A stretch of 31,948 nucleotides of DNA from a virus. Under the pieces are notes generated by a model that was not told the DNA's origin, made no database searches, and was given only the letters and a program-made list of their open reading frames with translations. Of the stretch, positions 8,601-15,672 are shown in pieces. How positions within the stretch are numbered: the first letter of the stretch is position 1; the number at the start of each line of letters is the position of its first letter. Position numbers and translations under genes: made by a program. The DNA lies in the IMG/VR virus record IMGVR_UViG_3300015262_000025, positions 1-31,948 of that record; one strand, written 5' to 3'.

Positions 8601-9046
8601 TTGCCTGGTTCCTCACCAACTGGAAACTCGCTGTCATGGCGGTCCTTCTGGCGCTGCTTGGCCTTCAGACCGTGCGCGTGGCTGGGCTGAAGCAAGACGC
8701 CGCGGACCAGCGCGCCGCCGCGGCCGAGGTCGCCAGCATTGCCGAGCGCGCGAACCGCACAAAAGAACAATCCTGGCAGGACGCCGCCACCCAATCCGCA
8801 AAGGCCAAAGATGAAGCTCTGCTCAACATTCACGCTCGCCTTGACGATGCTCTTGGCGAGCTGCGCAACCGTCCCCAGCGCCCCACAGGTGCAATGCCCG
8901 CGGCCTCCGGCGATGGGAAAGCAGGAACTGGGGCCGGAATTTATGCCGAGGATGCGGGATTTCTTGTCCGGGAAGCTGCCAGAGCCGACCAACTACGCGC
9001 TGCCCTTGGGGCGTGCTATTCCCAATACGACGCGCTGACTCGCTGA
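8597..9046 (+). CDS. i-spanin (Rz-like)
   Basis: This 149-residue protein starts at GTG 8597, overlapping the endolysin stop (GTGA). A single N-terminal transmembrane helix (about residues 8-26, LAVMAVLLALLGLQTV) precedes a long Ala/Glu/Gln/Arg-rich coiled-coil periplasmic domain. This is the architecture of inner-membrane spanins, which pair with an outer-membrane lipoprotein to disrupt the outer membrane at lysis. The o-spanin gene is nested within it in another frame, supporting the assignment. Confidence 0.85.
   Translation: MIAWFLTNWKLAVMAVLLALLGLQTVRVAGLKQDAADQRAAAAEVASIAERANRTKEQSWQDAATQSAKAKDEALLNIHARLDDALGELRNRPQRPTGAMPAASGDGKAGTGAGIYAEDAGFLVREAARADQLRAALGACYSQYDALTR
8811..9038 (+). 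CDS. o-spanin (Rz1-like) lipoprotein nested in Rz
   Basis: This 75-residue lipoprotein is encoded in a different frame wholly inside the Rz-like gene. It begins MKLC and has a hydrophobic signal followed by the lipobox LLASC, with the lipidated Cys at residue 18. A short mature part follows, with a Pro-containing segment and a charged middle. Length, lipobox and nested arrangement are typical of Rz1. I chose ATG 8811 because it places the signal peptide at the N-terminus; an in-frame ATG at 8739 would add a non-signal extension. Confidence 0.85.
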   Translation: MKLCSTFTLALTMLLASCATVPSAPQVQCPRPPAMGKQELGPEFMPRMRDFLSGKLPEPTNYALPLGRAIPNTTR

Positions 9047-9053
9047 GTGAGGG

Positions 9054-9341
9054 TTAGCCAGCCATTGCAGCGGCTGCGCGGCGGTTCCACTTGGCGACAA
9101 CCTCTTCCAGGGTATCGGCCGAAATCTCAGCGCCGCATCCGCCGTTGCACCCGGTGCAGTGCATCGCCATGCACCATTGGTCACCGGGTCTGCGCCCCTT
9201 GCGAGAGGAATACACCCGCCCCCAGTCCTCCTGGCGCCAGAATGTGCCGTTCGGGTAGAGCGTGTCGGTCAGATCGCCATCGTGGCGTTTGCCACAGAAC
9301 GGGCATGGCAGCAACCCAAGTTCTTTGCCAGTCAAGGTCAT
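9054..9341 (-). CDS. Restriction alleviation protein, Lar family
   Basis: This 95-residue protein has the Lar-type zinc ribbon: LLPCPFCG at about residues 10-17, a second Cys cluster (HCTGCNGGCGAE), and a C-terminal AVAKWNRR-like ending (here VAKWNRRAA). Lar proteins protect phage DNA by modulating host type I restriction-modification. I chose ATG 9341 because an AGGAGA/GAGGG ribosome site precedes it and the extension to 9446 has no family similarity. It is convergent with the spanin gene, 7 nt apart, and overlaps no terminator that I can see. Confidence 0.75.
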   Translation of the reverse strand: MTLTGKELGLLPCPFCGKRHDGDLTDTLYPNGTFWRQEDWGRVYSSRKGRRPGDQWCMAMHCTGCNGGCGAEISADTLEEVVAKWNRRAAAAMAG

Positions 9342-9379
9342 CCCTCTGTCTCCTGTTGGGTTGGCTGGGGTGGGGGCGG

Positions 9380-9715
9380 TCACAGACTGGTGATGATGTC
9401 GAAGATCATCGTGTCGGCAGCGACTTTGTCCACGGTTTTGATGCATCCGTCAGCGTCCAGTTCACCTTCTACAAAGCCGCCAGCGACAAGGGGCGTGTAC
9501 AGGTCGTACTCCCACCCGCTGTTCCCGAATGGCCGCTTTCCGCTAAACGACTCGCCTTCTGACCATACCGTCTCGAGCAACTTCTTCAGGTAGCCCTTGA
9601 TGGAAATGTCCTGGTCGAGATCCGAGCAGAAGAAAATGAAGTCGGCCGCCGACACGTCGCCGGTCTGGTCGGGGGCTTGGACGTACAAGACGCCATCAAC
9701 AGTCACTTTTGGCAT
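9380..9715 (-). CDS. Unknown phage protein upstream of lar
   Basis: This 111-residue, mildly acidic protein is preceded by AAGGAAA before its ATG at 9715. It starts MPKVTVDGVLYV and has alternating hydrophobic and charged segments that suggest a small alpha/beta fold, with no Cys cluster and no membrane span. It reads into the Lar gene, so the two probably share a transcript. They lie on the far side of the putative attP from integrase. I do not recognise the family. Confidence 0.65.
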   Translation of the reverse strand: MPKVTVDGVLYVQAPDQTGDVSAADFIFFCSDLDQDISIKGYLKKLLETVWSEGESFSGKRPFGNSGWEYDLYTPLVAGGFVEGELDADGCIKTVDKVAADTMIFDIITSL

Positions 9716-9785
9716 AGGTTTCCTTTTTCAGATATACCGACGCGCAGCCCGCGCCAGGGGGTGGCCAGTTGGCCTCAGATTCGTG

Positions 9786-9794
9786 CGGTAGGAA
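9786..9794 (+). repeat. CGGTAGGAA repeat, distal copy
   Basis: This is one copy of the 9-bp repeat that also occurs three times at 9964-9994, about 180 bp away across the AT-rich segment. It is a probable distal-arm integrase or accessory-protein site. Confidence 0.5.
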
Positions 9795-9963
9795 TGCGCA
9801 CGTAAGTGTTTGATTTCATTGAGTCGCAATGCATTGTTTGGGCTTGCTTTTTGATCCCTCGAAATTAGCCATTTCATTAACAGAATCAACAACTTAGGCT
9901 GTTTTAGGTGATATTCTCGGGCAGTATTTCCCATCACCCGGAAACCCGCATAGATGCTAGAGG

Positions 9964-9994
9964 CGGTAGGAATTCGGTAGGAAATCGGTAGGAA
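9964..9994 (+). repeat. Three CGGTAGGAA repeats spaced 11 bp apart
   Basis: Identical 9-mers lie at 9964-9972, 9975-9983 and 9986-9994. Each is offset by 11 bp, about one helical turn, so bound proteins would line up on one face of the DNA. The array ends one base before the integrase stop codon. Arm-type binding sites for the integrase N-terminal domain are the likeliest explanation. Confidence 0.6.
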
Positions 9995-9995
9995 C

Positions 9996-11084
9996 TCACC
10001 CGATTTTCACCTTCTTGAACTCGGCCCCGCGGTTGTTGGCGTAGAGGTCCGCGGAACTGTCTGCCAAGTGGCCGAGCAATGCCTTGGTATCCACGCCGCC
10101 CTGTGCCTGATACGAGCGCTTGCAGAGGCTGCGCAGCTCGTGGAAGGTCGGCAGGTTCTCGCCTTCGCCCAGCGCCTTTGCGACATATTCAGAAAATCGC
10201 ATGGTGACGGTGCTGAGGGACATTCTTTGTCCCGGCGAGCTTCGGCCCGTGTGCTCGGTCTGGTGAACCATGTACTGGCTGACGACGCCGGTTCTGCGGC
10301 ACACGGCGACGGCATCCTTCAGGCTCATCTTCATCGCTTCCGAGTAGAGCGCGAGGGGGATGGCGATCTTCACGATGCCCTGTGATTTCTTCGGCGCAAC
10401 CAGCAGGTAGTCATCCGCCACATCGGTGAACTTCAGCCCTGCAATGTCTTCGCGGCGCAACCCCGTGATCATCGCCAGCAGCGTTGCATTTCGGAGCCAC
10501 GGCGGCCCATCTTGCAGCACCGACCAGACCTTCTCGAAAGTGGCGGCCGTGAAGCGCTGGCGAACGACAGGCGTGCTTTTCGCCTCAGTCACCAAAGCCG
10601 GATTGGTTTCCATGTGGCCCTTGGTGACTGCGTTGCCAAAGGCTGAAATCAGGACCGCCCGGGCTACCTGAGCCGTGGGTGCCCCGCGCTTCTTCTTGAT
10701 TTCGTCCAGCGCCTTGGCTGTGTCCTTCACCGTCAGTCGGCCCAGCGCGAGGTCGCCCATCTCTTCGATGATGGCCTTCGACTTCGACCTGTAGCTTTTC
10801 AGGGTGTTCTTGGCCAGGGTCAACTCTCCAAGCCACTCTTCAAGCCATGCTCGAACTGTCTTGTCCTTCTGTTGCAGCCTGTCGATCAGGCGAGCTTTGC
10901 CAAGTTGCTCGGAGGCCCACAGATTGGCCTCGATGGCTTGCAGGCGAGCGTCAGCCAGCGACTTCCGGCCGATGGCGACGTACTTCTTCGTGAGCGGGTT
11001 GAACCACACGAAATAGCCCGGGCGCGATTCATGCAGGCCGGTAGGCCAATCCCGGCGCGGCCGGGCTCGTGGACGTGCTGCCAT
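9996..11084 (-). CDS. int: Tyrosine-family site-specific integrase
   Basis: This 362-residue recombinase has catalytic residues Arg210 (TGLRRED), His315 and Arg318 (HELRS), His339 (LLGHL) and nucleophile Tyr348 (SADLY). Residues 1-60 are basic with aromatic residues, like the arm-binding domain of lambda-type integrases, and 75-165 form the core-binding SAM-like domain. I chose ATG 11084 because it overlaps the xis stop by one base and gives the usual family length; the longer frame to 11540 runs through other genes. It is the last gene of the leftward operon and lies against the repeat array of the putative attP. Confidence 0.93.
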   Translation of the reverse strand: MAARPRARPRRDWPTGLHESRPGYFVWFNPLTKKYVAIGRKSLADARLQAIEANLWASEQLGKARLIDRLQQKDKTVRAWLEEWLGELTLAKNTLKSYRSKSKAIIEEMGDLALGRLTVKDTAKALDEIKKKRGAPTAQVARAVLISAFGNAVTKGHMETNPALVTEAKSTPVVRQRFTAATFEKVWSVLQDGPPWLRNATLLAMITGLRREDIAGLKFTDVADDYLLVAPKKSQGIVKIAIPLALYSEAMKMSLKDAVAVCRRTGVVSQYMVHQTEHTGRSSPGQRMSLSTVTMRFSEYVAKALGEGENLPTFHELRSLCKRSYQAQGGVDTKALLGHLADSSADLYANNRGAEFKKVKIG

Positions 11085-11287
11085 TACGCTGCTCGCAGTC
11101 TGGAAAGAAGGCTGCCGGATTGGACAACCTCGGTGATATGTTGGGCGTTCGGTTCGACATAGTAGGTGCGCCCGATCTTGATCGGAGTAGGGACAATCCG
11201 CCCCTGCCGCGCCCAGATGCGAAGCGTATTCTCGACGGGTGGGCGCTCGAAGTGCCGGGCGGCCCAATCGGTAAGTGTGACCTTCAT
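11084..11287 (-). CDS. xis: Excisionase (Xis-like)
   Basis: This 67-residue protein carries an MerR/Xis-type winged-helix pattern: TLTDWAARHF, then TLRIWARQGRIVPTPIKIGRTYYV. This resembles phage excisionases that bend DNA and direct integrase to excision. It ends at the integrase start, sharing one base, and begins overlapping the preceding gene by 4 nt. Size, motif and adjacency to int agree. Confidence 0.85.
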   Translation of the reverse strand: MKVTLTDWAARHFERPPVENTLRIWARQGRIVPTPIKIGRTYYVEPNAQHITEVVQSGSLLSRLRAA

Positions 11288-11562
11288 GTCGCACCACCCC
11301 CCTCTTGCCCCGAAGCGCCCCTGATGGCAGCAGCAAATGCCATTCGTGCGCCTTCGCCGATCTCGACTCGCCCGCCTTCCATCTTGCGTGGTGGTGCGCC
11401 GGACTCCACCACCTTGGCGGCGCGTTCTGTTGCCGCTTGGTAGAACAGCCAGAGCATGCGCGCTTCCTGCGAAGCGTAGATGTTCGCTGGCAGCAGGAAC
11501 GGCGCGGTGTCGATGCCGTGAAGGCCGGCCAACGCCTCAAAATCTTCGCGTAGTGGGCTCAC
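11284..11562 (-). CDS. Unknown early-operon protein (92 residues)
   Basis: It starts at GTG 11562, overlapping the stop of the 22-codon gene upstream (GTGA), and ends overlapping xis by 4 nt. The first 60 residues are helical with aromatic residues (MLWLFYQAATERAAKVVESG) and the tail is Gly/Ala-rich. No family is recognised. Tight packing on both sides supports real expression. Confidence 0.7.
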   Translation of the reverse strand: MSPLREDFEALAGLHGIDTAPFLLPANIYASQEARMLWLFYQAATERAAKVVESGAPPRKMEGGRVEIGEGARMAFAAAIRGASGQEGGGAT

Positions 11563-11627
11563 TTCGCCCCCTTTGCCGCCACCAGGGCAGCATCGATAGC
11601 CAGGGCGGCCTTTTGTTCGGTGGTCAT
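11559..11627 (-). CDS. 22-residue microprotein
   Basis: A 69-nt frame starts at ATG 11627, overlapping the stop of the 70-residue gene (ATGA), and ends at 11559, overlapping the next start (GTGA). The product is Ala/Lys-rich (MTTEQKAALAIDAAL...). Overlaps at both ends make it a credible coupled microgene or a ribosome relay between its neighbours. The function is unknown. Confidence 0.45.
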   Translation of the reverse strand: MTTEQKAALAIDAALVAAKGAK

Positions 11628-11836
11628 TCCGGGTCGTCCTCTTCTTCTGGTGACGGGTTCACCCGGTCGGCGAGCCGACGTAGGCGAGCGATCTCCCGCG
11701 TCAAGGCAAGCTCCACGCTGCCGTGGTGCTTCGGGTCCTTGCGGTACTCGTCGCTGAAGCCGGCGATCTCATTTGCGCGGCGGTCCAGGATCTCGGCGAC
11801 CTGGGCGCGCTCGAATGGCGACAGTTCGGCGCTCAT
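11624..11836 (-). CDS. Unknown charged helical protein (70 residues)
   Basis: ATG 11836 overlaps the stop of the 377-residue gene upstream. The product is rich in Arg and Glu, probably one or two amphipathic helices (EIARLRRLADRV), and ends in an acidic EEEDDPE tail. I chose this start over an ATG at 11908 because the extension lies inside the upstream gene and the overlap pattern matches neighbouring junctions. Confidence 0.65.
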   Translation of the reverse strand: MSAELSPFERAQVAEILDRRANEIAGFSDEYRKDPKHHGSVELALTREIARLRRLADRVNPSPEEEDDPE

Positions 11837-12966
11837 CCCGCATCCCCTGGTACAGCAGTGGGCGCGGTCTTGAGTTGGACAGCAATGCGCTCCAATGTTT
11901 CGATGCACACCGCGTTGAAGTTGCCGGACTTTGCATCGGCGATAACACCGAGCAGGTTGTAGTACGGGTCATCTTCGAGCGCCCAGGCCTGCTGCACGGT
12001 GGTGGGCTGGGTGAGGGCGGCAGCAAACCGCTCAAGCTGCTCGGGCGTGAAGTCGATTGACTTGCGGAAAGTTGGCGGCCAGATGGTGCGGCGCGCCGTT
12101 GTGACACCAACGATTTCCGCCAACGACAGTAGTTCATCAAGACTGCGGCCCGCCGCCTCGCTCGGAGCGGCCGGTATCGCGGCGGCAGGGGTGGCTGCGA
12201 GGGCGCGGCGTACATGGCTAAGCGCTTCGGTGTAGCCGGTGGCGTATTCCGCCGGGACCATGCCCACTACTGACTTCTGAAACACCCGCTCCAGACGCTC
12301 GATGGCTACTTGCCAAGAATCGCGAGTGCGCCCAGTTCCATTGCAGGCGCCGCACTCAATATCTATGGTTCGCCCATCGGAGCCACAGTCACCATCAATC
12401 CCTGTACCGCAGCAGTCTCGGCACTCGACCGCTGGCGCGGGATGGGAGAGGGCGGCGCAAAGACGCTTAATCCTGGCTAGATCAAACATGTAAAGTTGTT
12501 CGCCCTGTGTCGCCATCTCTGAAGCCTTGAAGCAGTGTTCGTAAGCTGATGCGCGGATCTGCTCATCCGTCACCTCACCCAGCGCTACCGGTGTTGCGGC
12601 GAGTTGGCCTCGGATTGCGTCGAGATTCTTGCCGATCGATTCGGCGTCGGCCGCTATTTGCCGCTGCTGTTCGACCATCGCAGCGGTGACGCGGGGTATC
12701 ACGGCGGGAGGGGTAGAAGGAATGACGACACGCGACCAGCCGGTAGTGTCTTTGCAATGGAAGCGCACATCGGTATCGCTCCAGACTTGGCCGTTCTGCG
12801 GGTTGTGCCAGTAGATTTGGCTCGGCTCGGCTTCGCCAGTATGGGAGGCAAGAGGCAGCACAGCCCGGCAGAACGCAGGGTAGTTCGGCATCTCGTGCGA
12901 GCCGTTCAGGTAGACGAAGGGCCGGCAGAACTCGTGCCACTCGCGTTCGGTCTTGTCATCCGCCAT
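11833..12966 (-). CDS. Unknown early protein with a DnaJ-type Cys-rich motif
   Basis: This 377-residue protein is preceded by GGAG. The N-terminal ~70 residues contain repeated Trp/Tyr/His segments (IYWHNPQNGQVWSDTD). At about residues 200-232 it has paired motifs CRDCCGTG and CGACNGTG, the CxxCxGxG zinc-binding style of DnaJ-like proteins. The C-terminal part includes FTPEQLERFAAAL and an Ala-rich helical region. It resembles mosaic early proteins of the Ea22 type found in many prophages, but I recognise no defined function. It overlaps the gene upstream by 11 nt. Confidence 0.75.
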   Translation of the reverse strand: MADDKTEREWHEFCRPFVYLNGSHEMPNYPAFCRAVLPLASHTGEAEPSQIYWHNPQNGQVWSDTDVRFHCKDTTGWSRVVIPSTPPAVIPRVTAAMVEQQRQIAADAESIGKNLDAIRGQLAATPVALGEVTDEQIRASAYEHCFKASEMATQGEQLYMFDLARIKRLCAALSHPAPAVECRDCCGTGIDGDCGSDGRTIDIECGACNGTGRTRDSWQVAIERLERVFQKSVVGMVPAEYATGYTEALSHVRRALAATPAAAIPAAPSEAAGRSLDELLSLAEIVGVTTARRTIWPPTFRKSIDFTPEQLERFAAALTQPTTVQQAWALEDDPYYNLLGVIADAKSGNFNAVCIETLERIAVQLKTAPTAVPGDAG

Positions 12967-13567
12967 GTCTATCTCCTTGGGCTTCTTGGGATTGGTGGGG
13001 TGCTGCGGCGAGCATTGCGCGGTAGATCACGGTGATGCTGTTCGTGACCGGGTATCGCGCCTGCTGGCCTGCAAACGTCATTGCATCGGTCGGCGTCGTT
13101 GGCACGAACTGCCACCCATCGGCCTCTCTCATCTCGGAGGCGGAGAGGGCGCGCTCAATGCCTTTCTTCAGCGTGTGAAAGTCGATGCCCTCGAAGATGC
13201 CGCCGTACTCGATGACCCGATCACAGGCCGCCAGACACGCATTCAGTGCAGAAGCCTCGCCCTCCTGCCTGCTGGCGGAGCGGAGACGGTCGAGTTCGGC
13301 GACTATGCCGGCGATGCTCTTTGGATTCGCGGCGACGATGAAGGCGGCGATCTTCATCGCAGCGGGGCTGTCGCTGTAGTTCTCGGTGTCTACCGTGATG
13401 ACTTCCGCCAGTCCTTCGTCTTCCCACGGATGGCCGATATGCACAACACCACCCCACTCTGTTTCTCTCGCTTCGATGAAAGCAGACTCCCAGCCGTCAG
13501 GGAAGTCAGCAAGCGCATCACGAATGGCCTGCTCGCCATCCAAGCATCCAACAGGTGCGGTGGTCAT
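12956..13567 (-). CDS. Ea22-like early protein
   Basis: This 203-residue protein contains the pattern DSPAAMKIAAFIVAANPKSI followed by AGIVAELDRLR. That is characteristic of the Ead/Ea22-like family encoded in the leftward early operons of lambdoid phages. The C-terminal half carries YRAMLAAAP, common in the same mosaic proteins. ATG 13567 overlaps the upstream stop by 4 nt. The molecular role of the family is not established. Confidence 0.7.
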   Translation of the reverse strand: MTTAPVGCLDGEQAIRDALADFPDGWESAFIEARETEWGGVVHIGHPWEDEGLAEVITVDTENYSDSPAAMKIAAFIVAANPKSIAGIVAELDRLRSASRQEGEASALNACLAACDRVIEYGGIFEGIDFHTLKKGIERALSASEMREADGWQFVPTTPTDAMTFAGQQARYPVTNSITVIYRAMLAAAPHQSQEAQGDRHGG

Positions 13568-13869
13568 GGAGTGGCTCCTGAGTAGTCGGGCGGGAACGAG
13601 GAACGCGCTTCGGCCCATTCGCGGACCTTGACAATGAGGGCGCGACGAGCGACCCGGCGCTGATGAGCATTGCCGGTGAACTCCTTGTCGTCCCAGTAGA
13701 TGTGCTCGGCGGTGTTGCACCACGGGCAAGGAATGTCGCCGCCACTGGACAGCGAGCCGCCCGGCTCATCGCAGGAATCCAAGTCCCACATGTAGCCGTC
13801 GATGCAGGTGCCGTCCGGGTAGTGCGCGCCGAACGTGGGCGCTTCGTAGTTGCAGCCGAGCCCGCTCAC
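13564..13869 (-). CDS. Unknown small protein with Cys pairs
   Basis: This 101-residue protein starts at GTG 13869 (GTGA overlap with the upstream stop). It has an acidic, Tyr/Trp/Asp-rich centre (GYMWDLDSCDEPGG) and a CPWC pair followed by a basic helical C-terminal third. The Cys residues could bind zinc. No family is recognised; small proteins of this style are common in betaproteobacterial phage early operons. Confidence 0.7.
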   Translation of the reverse strand: MSGLGCNYEAPTFGAHYPDGTCIDGYMWDLDSCDEPGGSLSSGGDIPCPWCNTAEHIYWDDKEFTGNAHQRRVARRALIVKVREWAEARSSFPPDYSGATP

Positions 13870-14192
13870 GATGTCTCTCCAGTAGCGACGAGGCTGCGAT
13901 TGGAGTAGTCGTCCTGCACGTCCCGAGCTTCGCGCCCAGTCGCTTTGCAGATCAGGTCGCGGAGGCGGCAGAGCTTCTGCTGACCCTTCATCGTGTGTCG
14001 GCCCGGCCAGTCGTTGTGGATGTCGGCGAGTTCGATGTACTGCGCCTCAACCTCGGCCAGCAATTCGCGCTCTACCGTCTCCCCAGAGCACCCAACAGAG
14101 GGAGCGCGGAAGATGGGTGTGAGCGGAACGCAGCCGTTCTTGCTGCAATGAGAGACGCACTCGCAGGCGTCACAGATGGCGTGGGTGGTCAT
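13866..14192 (-). CDS. Early protein with Cys-rich N-terminus and a C-terminal module shared with the 15945 gene
   Basis: This 108-residue protein begins with a Cys cluster (CDACECVSHCSKNGC), a possible zinc finger. Its residues from about 50 on share near-identical blocks with the protein at 15945-16286: ADIHN(D/E)WPGRH, GQQKLCRLRDLICKATGREA and VQDDY. The shared module is about 50 residues. The two proteins have unrelated N-termini, so this looks like domain duplication and shuffling within one operon. The function is unknown. Confidence 0.72.
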   Translation of the reverse strand: MTTHAICDACECVSHCSKNGCVPLTPIFRAPSVGCSGETVERELLAEVEAQYIELADIHNDWPGRHTMKGQQKLCRLRDLICKATGREARDVQDDYSNRSLVATGETS

Positions 14193-14201
14193 AGCGGGTC
14201 C

Positions 14202-14837
14202 TTATCCGGCGTGCTCGTCGGCGATTTGCTTGATGAGGGTTTCGAGGTAGGCGTTGGCCGACTCGACCTTGAACTTGATCCGGTCTTCCAGAGCCTTGTC
14301 GCGCGTGTACGGAACGCGGGTGACGCGCAAGAGCGGGTTGATGTGCTCCACGTCATGGATTTCCTCGCGCTCGTAGCCGATCAGTTCTTGGGGCGTGCTG
14401 ACCATGCAGTAGGCGATTTCGAACTGGTCAACATCCCAGAGCCACATGTACGTGCGCCCTTGCCATTCATAGTCCTTGTCACGGCCCGCCGCGGCAGTCA
14501 CCGGGAAGGTCGGCAGCGACCACGACGATTTCAGATCGATGATCTTGTCGCCCGTGAAAATGTCGCATTCGCCTGTCACCCAGTCATTGGTCTTGCGCTC
14601 GGTGTTCTTCACGTAGTCGGTGAAGAAAACGGAGTTGTAGAGCTCCAGGGACTGGGCTTCGACTTGCAGGCCCTTGTCGGTGTACTTGCTCGAAACCTCG
14701 TCGGTGTAGCCGTAGACGAACTCCTTGGCGATCTTCTCGAGTTCGGTCTTTGCGCCGACAGACAGCGGCTCGTCCTTGGCCTTCGCCTCGGTCATGATCC
14801 GGCTGATTGCCGACGCGCGGAACTTGAATGGCGTCAT
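14202..14837 (-). CDS. Putative recombination exonuclease (PD-(D/E)XK, YqaJ/lambda Exo-like)
   Basis: This 211-residue protein shows a PD-(D/E)XK nuclease core: a conserved Glu at about residue 60 in KGLQVE, Asp92 in TGECDIF, then D101-L-K103 in IIDLKSSW. A downstream YEWQGRTYMWLW segment contains the Gln seen in lambda Exo-type enzymes. Such nucleases resect double-stranded ends for phage annealing recombination. It overlaps the 171-residue gene upstream by 4 nt, and that protein may be its annealing or ssDNA-binding partner. I judge the nuclease fold likely and the recombination role inferred. Confidence 0.75.
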   Translation of the reverse strand: MTPFKFRASAISRIMTEAKAKDEPLSVGAKTELEKIAKEFVYGYTDEVSSKYTDKGLQVEAQSLELYNSVFFTDYVKNTERKTNDWVTGECDIFTGDKIIDLKSSWSLPTFPVTAAAGRDKDYEWQGRTYMWLWDVDQFEIAYCMVSTPQELIGYEREEIHDVEHINPLLRVTRVPYTRDKALEDRIKFKVESANAYLETLIKQIADEHAG

Positions 14838-15349
14838 GCTGTGGCAACCTCCGAGTGCTCGATGCGGTTGGCGAGGTTCGACAGCAGTTCAACCAGCTTG
14901 GCGTCCTGCTCTGGCGTCAGGTCGAACCCGCCGCGCAGCTTCTCCGAGGTGTACGCGCCGGCCTCGATCTGCTTCAAAGCCGCATCAAGGCGGGCGTCGG
15001 TGATCGGCTGTTTGCGGCGCTCGGCGACTTGCGGACGGATGCGCAGACACTCGACCGTCTCGCCGCCCATGCGGGTTGTCGTGGCGTACAGCGTGATCTT
15101 CTTACCGGCCCAGTCCTCGATGTAGACGCCGTACAGCTTGGCGATGGTCTTGCTGTTCGTGGCATTCAGGATGAACGGCTTGTTCTTCACGAGGTGGGCA
15201 ACGGTGCACTCTTCCTTCTTGCCGCCCGTGCCAGTGATCTGCTCGCGCACCACGTAGTCAATGGTCACGGTCAGGTCTTCGCCTTCGGGCAGGGAATACG
15301 CGCCGATGTAATCGGGGTTCATCAAGCGCTTCCAGTGTGTTTTGCTCAT
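14834..15349 (-). CDS. Conserved-type partner of the exonuclease; candidate ssDNA-binding/annealing protein
   Basis: This 171-residue protein starts MSKTHWKRLMNPDYIGAYSL. It has a beta-strand-rich first 120 residues with GKKEECTVAHLV, KPFILNATNSKTI and GKKITLYATTTRMG, ending in ECLRIRP, and then a helical tail. Proteins with this signature occur in many phages next to recombination nucleases, from memory, usually with no assigned function. Gene order with the exonuclease suggests a single-strand annealing or OB-fold binding role. That is inference: there is no visible similarity to Red beta, RecT or ERF. Confidence 0.65.
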   Translation of the reverse strand: MSKTHWKRLMNPDYIGAYSLPEGEDLTVTIDYVVREQITGTGGKKEECTVAHLVKNKPFILNATNSKTIAKLYGVYIEDWAGKKITLYATTTRMGGETVECLRIRPQVAERRKQPITDARLDAALKQIEAGAYTSEKLRGGFDLTPEQDAKLVELLSNLANRIEHSEVATA

Positions 15350-15357
15350 GATGGTTC

Positions 15358-15498
15358 TCAGCGAAAAAGAAGATGAATCCCCAGCGCCACAACCAGCGGA
15401 GCCACGACAGCAACGCAGATCGGCCAGAAGCGTGCAGGGCGGTTGTCTGACACCGGAGAGAACAGATAAGCGCCGTCTTCGTATTCGGGGTGGGTCAT
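15358..15498 (-). CDS. 46-residue membrane protein
   Basis: ATG 15498 overlaps the upstream stop by 4 nt. A hydrophilic N-terminal half (MTHPEYEDGAYLF) is followed by one hydrophobic helix near the C-terminus (ICVAVVAPLVVALGIHLLF). This is a single-pass small membrane protein of unknown role, adjacent to another such gene. Confidence 0.6.
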   Translation of the reverse strand: MTHPEYEDGAYLFSPVSDNRPARFWPICVAVVAPLVVALGIHLLFR

Positions 15499-15671
15499 GC
15501 AGTTCTCCAGATGACGATCAGAGCGAACGCGGCAACCACGTACATCACGCGCTGCCAGGTAGGAATCGGCTTGCGAGTTGCAAAGCCTTCGATGGCGACG
15601 GCATCCCGGCAAACATCGCGGGAGGTGCGCTGGTCGCGGGTGTAGCTAAGCGGGGTGGTCAAAAAGTTCAT
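15495..15671 (-). CDS. 58-residue membrane protein
   Basis: It starts at ATG 15671, one base after the upstream gene ends. A polar N-terminus rich in Arg and Thr precedes a single C-terminal helix (RVMYVVAAFALIVIW). It is coupled to the 46-residue membrane gene downstream, which has the same topology, so the two may act together. The role is unknown. Confidence 0.6.
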   Translation of the reverse strand: MNFLTTPLSYTRDQRTSRDVCRDAVAIEGFATRKPIPTWQRVMYVVAAFALIVIWRTA

Positions 15672-15672
15672 C

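Larger units (their letters stand above)
9716..9995. other. Putative attP region
   Basis: This 280-nt non-coding stretch beside the 3' end of integrase is markedly more AT-rich than its surroundings between about 9800 and 9930. It holds four direct copies of CGGTAGGAA, one near the left side and three abutting the integrase stop, and a perfect palindrome CAATGCATTG at 9827-9836. Repeats flanking an AT-rich segment next to int are the expected form of arm-type and core sites for a tyrosine recombinase. The core crossover sequence cannot be identified without the host attB. Confidence 0.6.

Noticed and set aside
9716-9995. A tRNA gene or tRNA-end attachment core next to int
   Set aside because: No cloverleaf or T-arm could be built by eye from this AT-rich stretch. 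A core identical to a host tRNA end cannot be judged without host sequence.
13995-15125. A 376-codon plus-strand ORF across the exonuclease region
   Set aside because: It is antisense to three well-packed leftward genes with family motifs, and its sequence has the low-complexity Val/Leu/Arg/Asp composition of a shadow.
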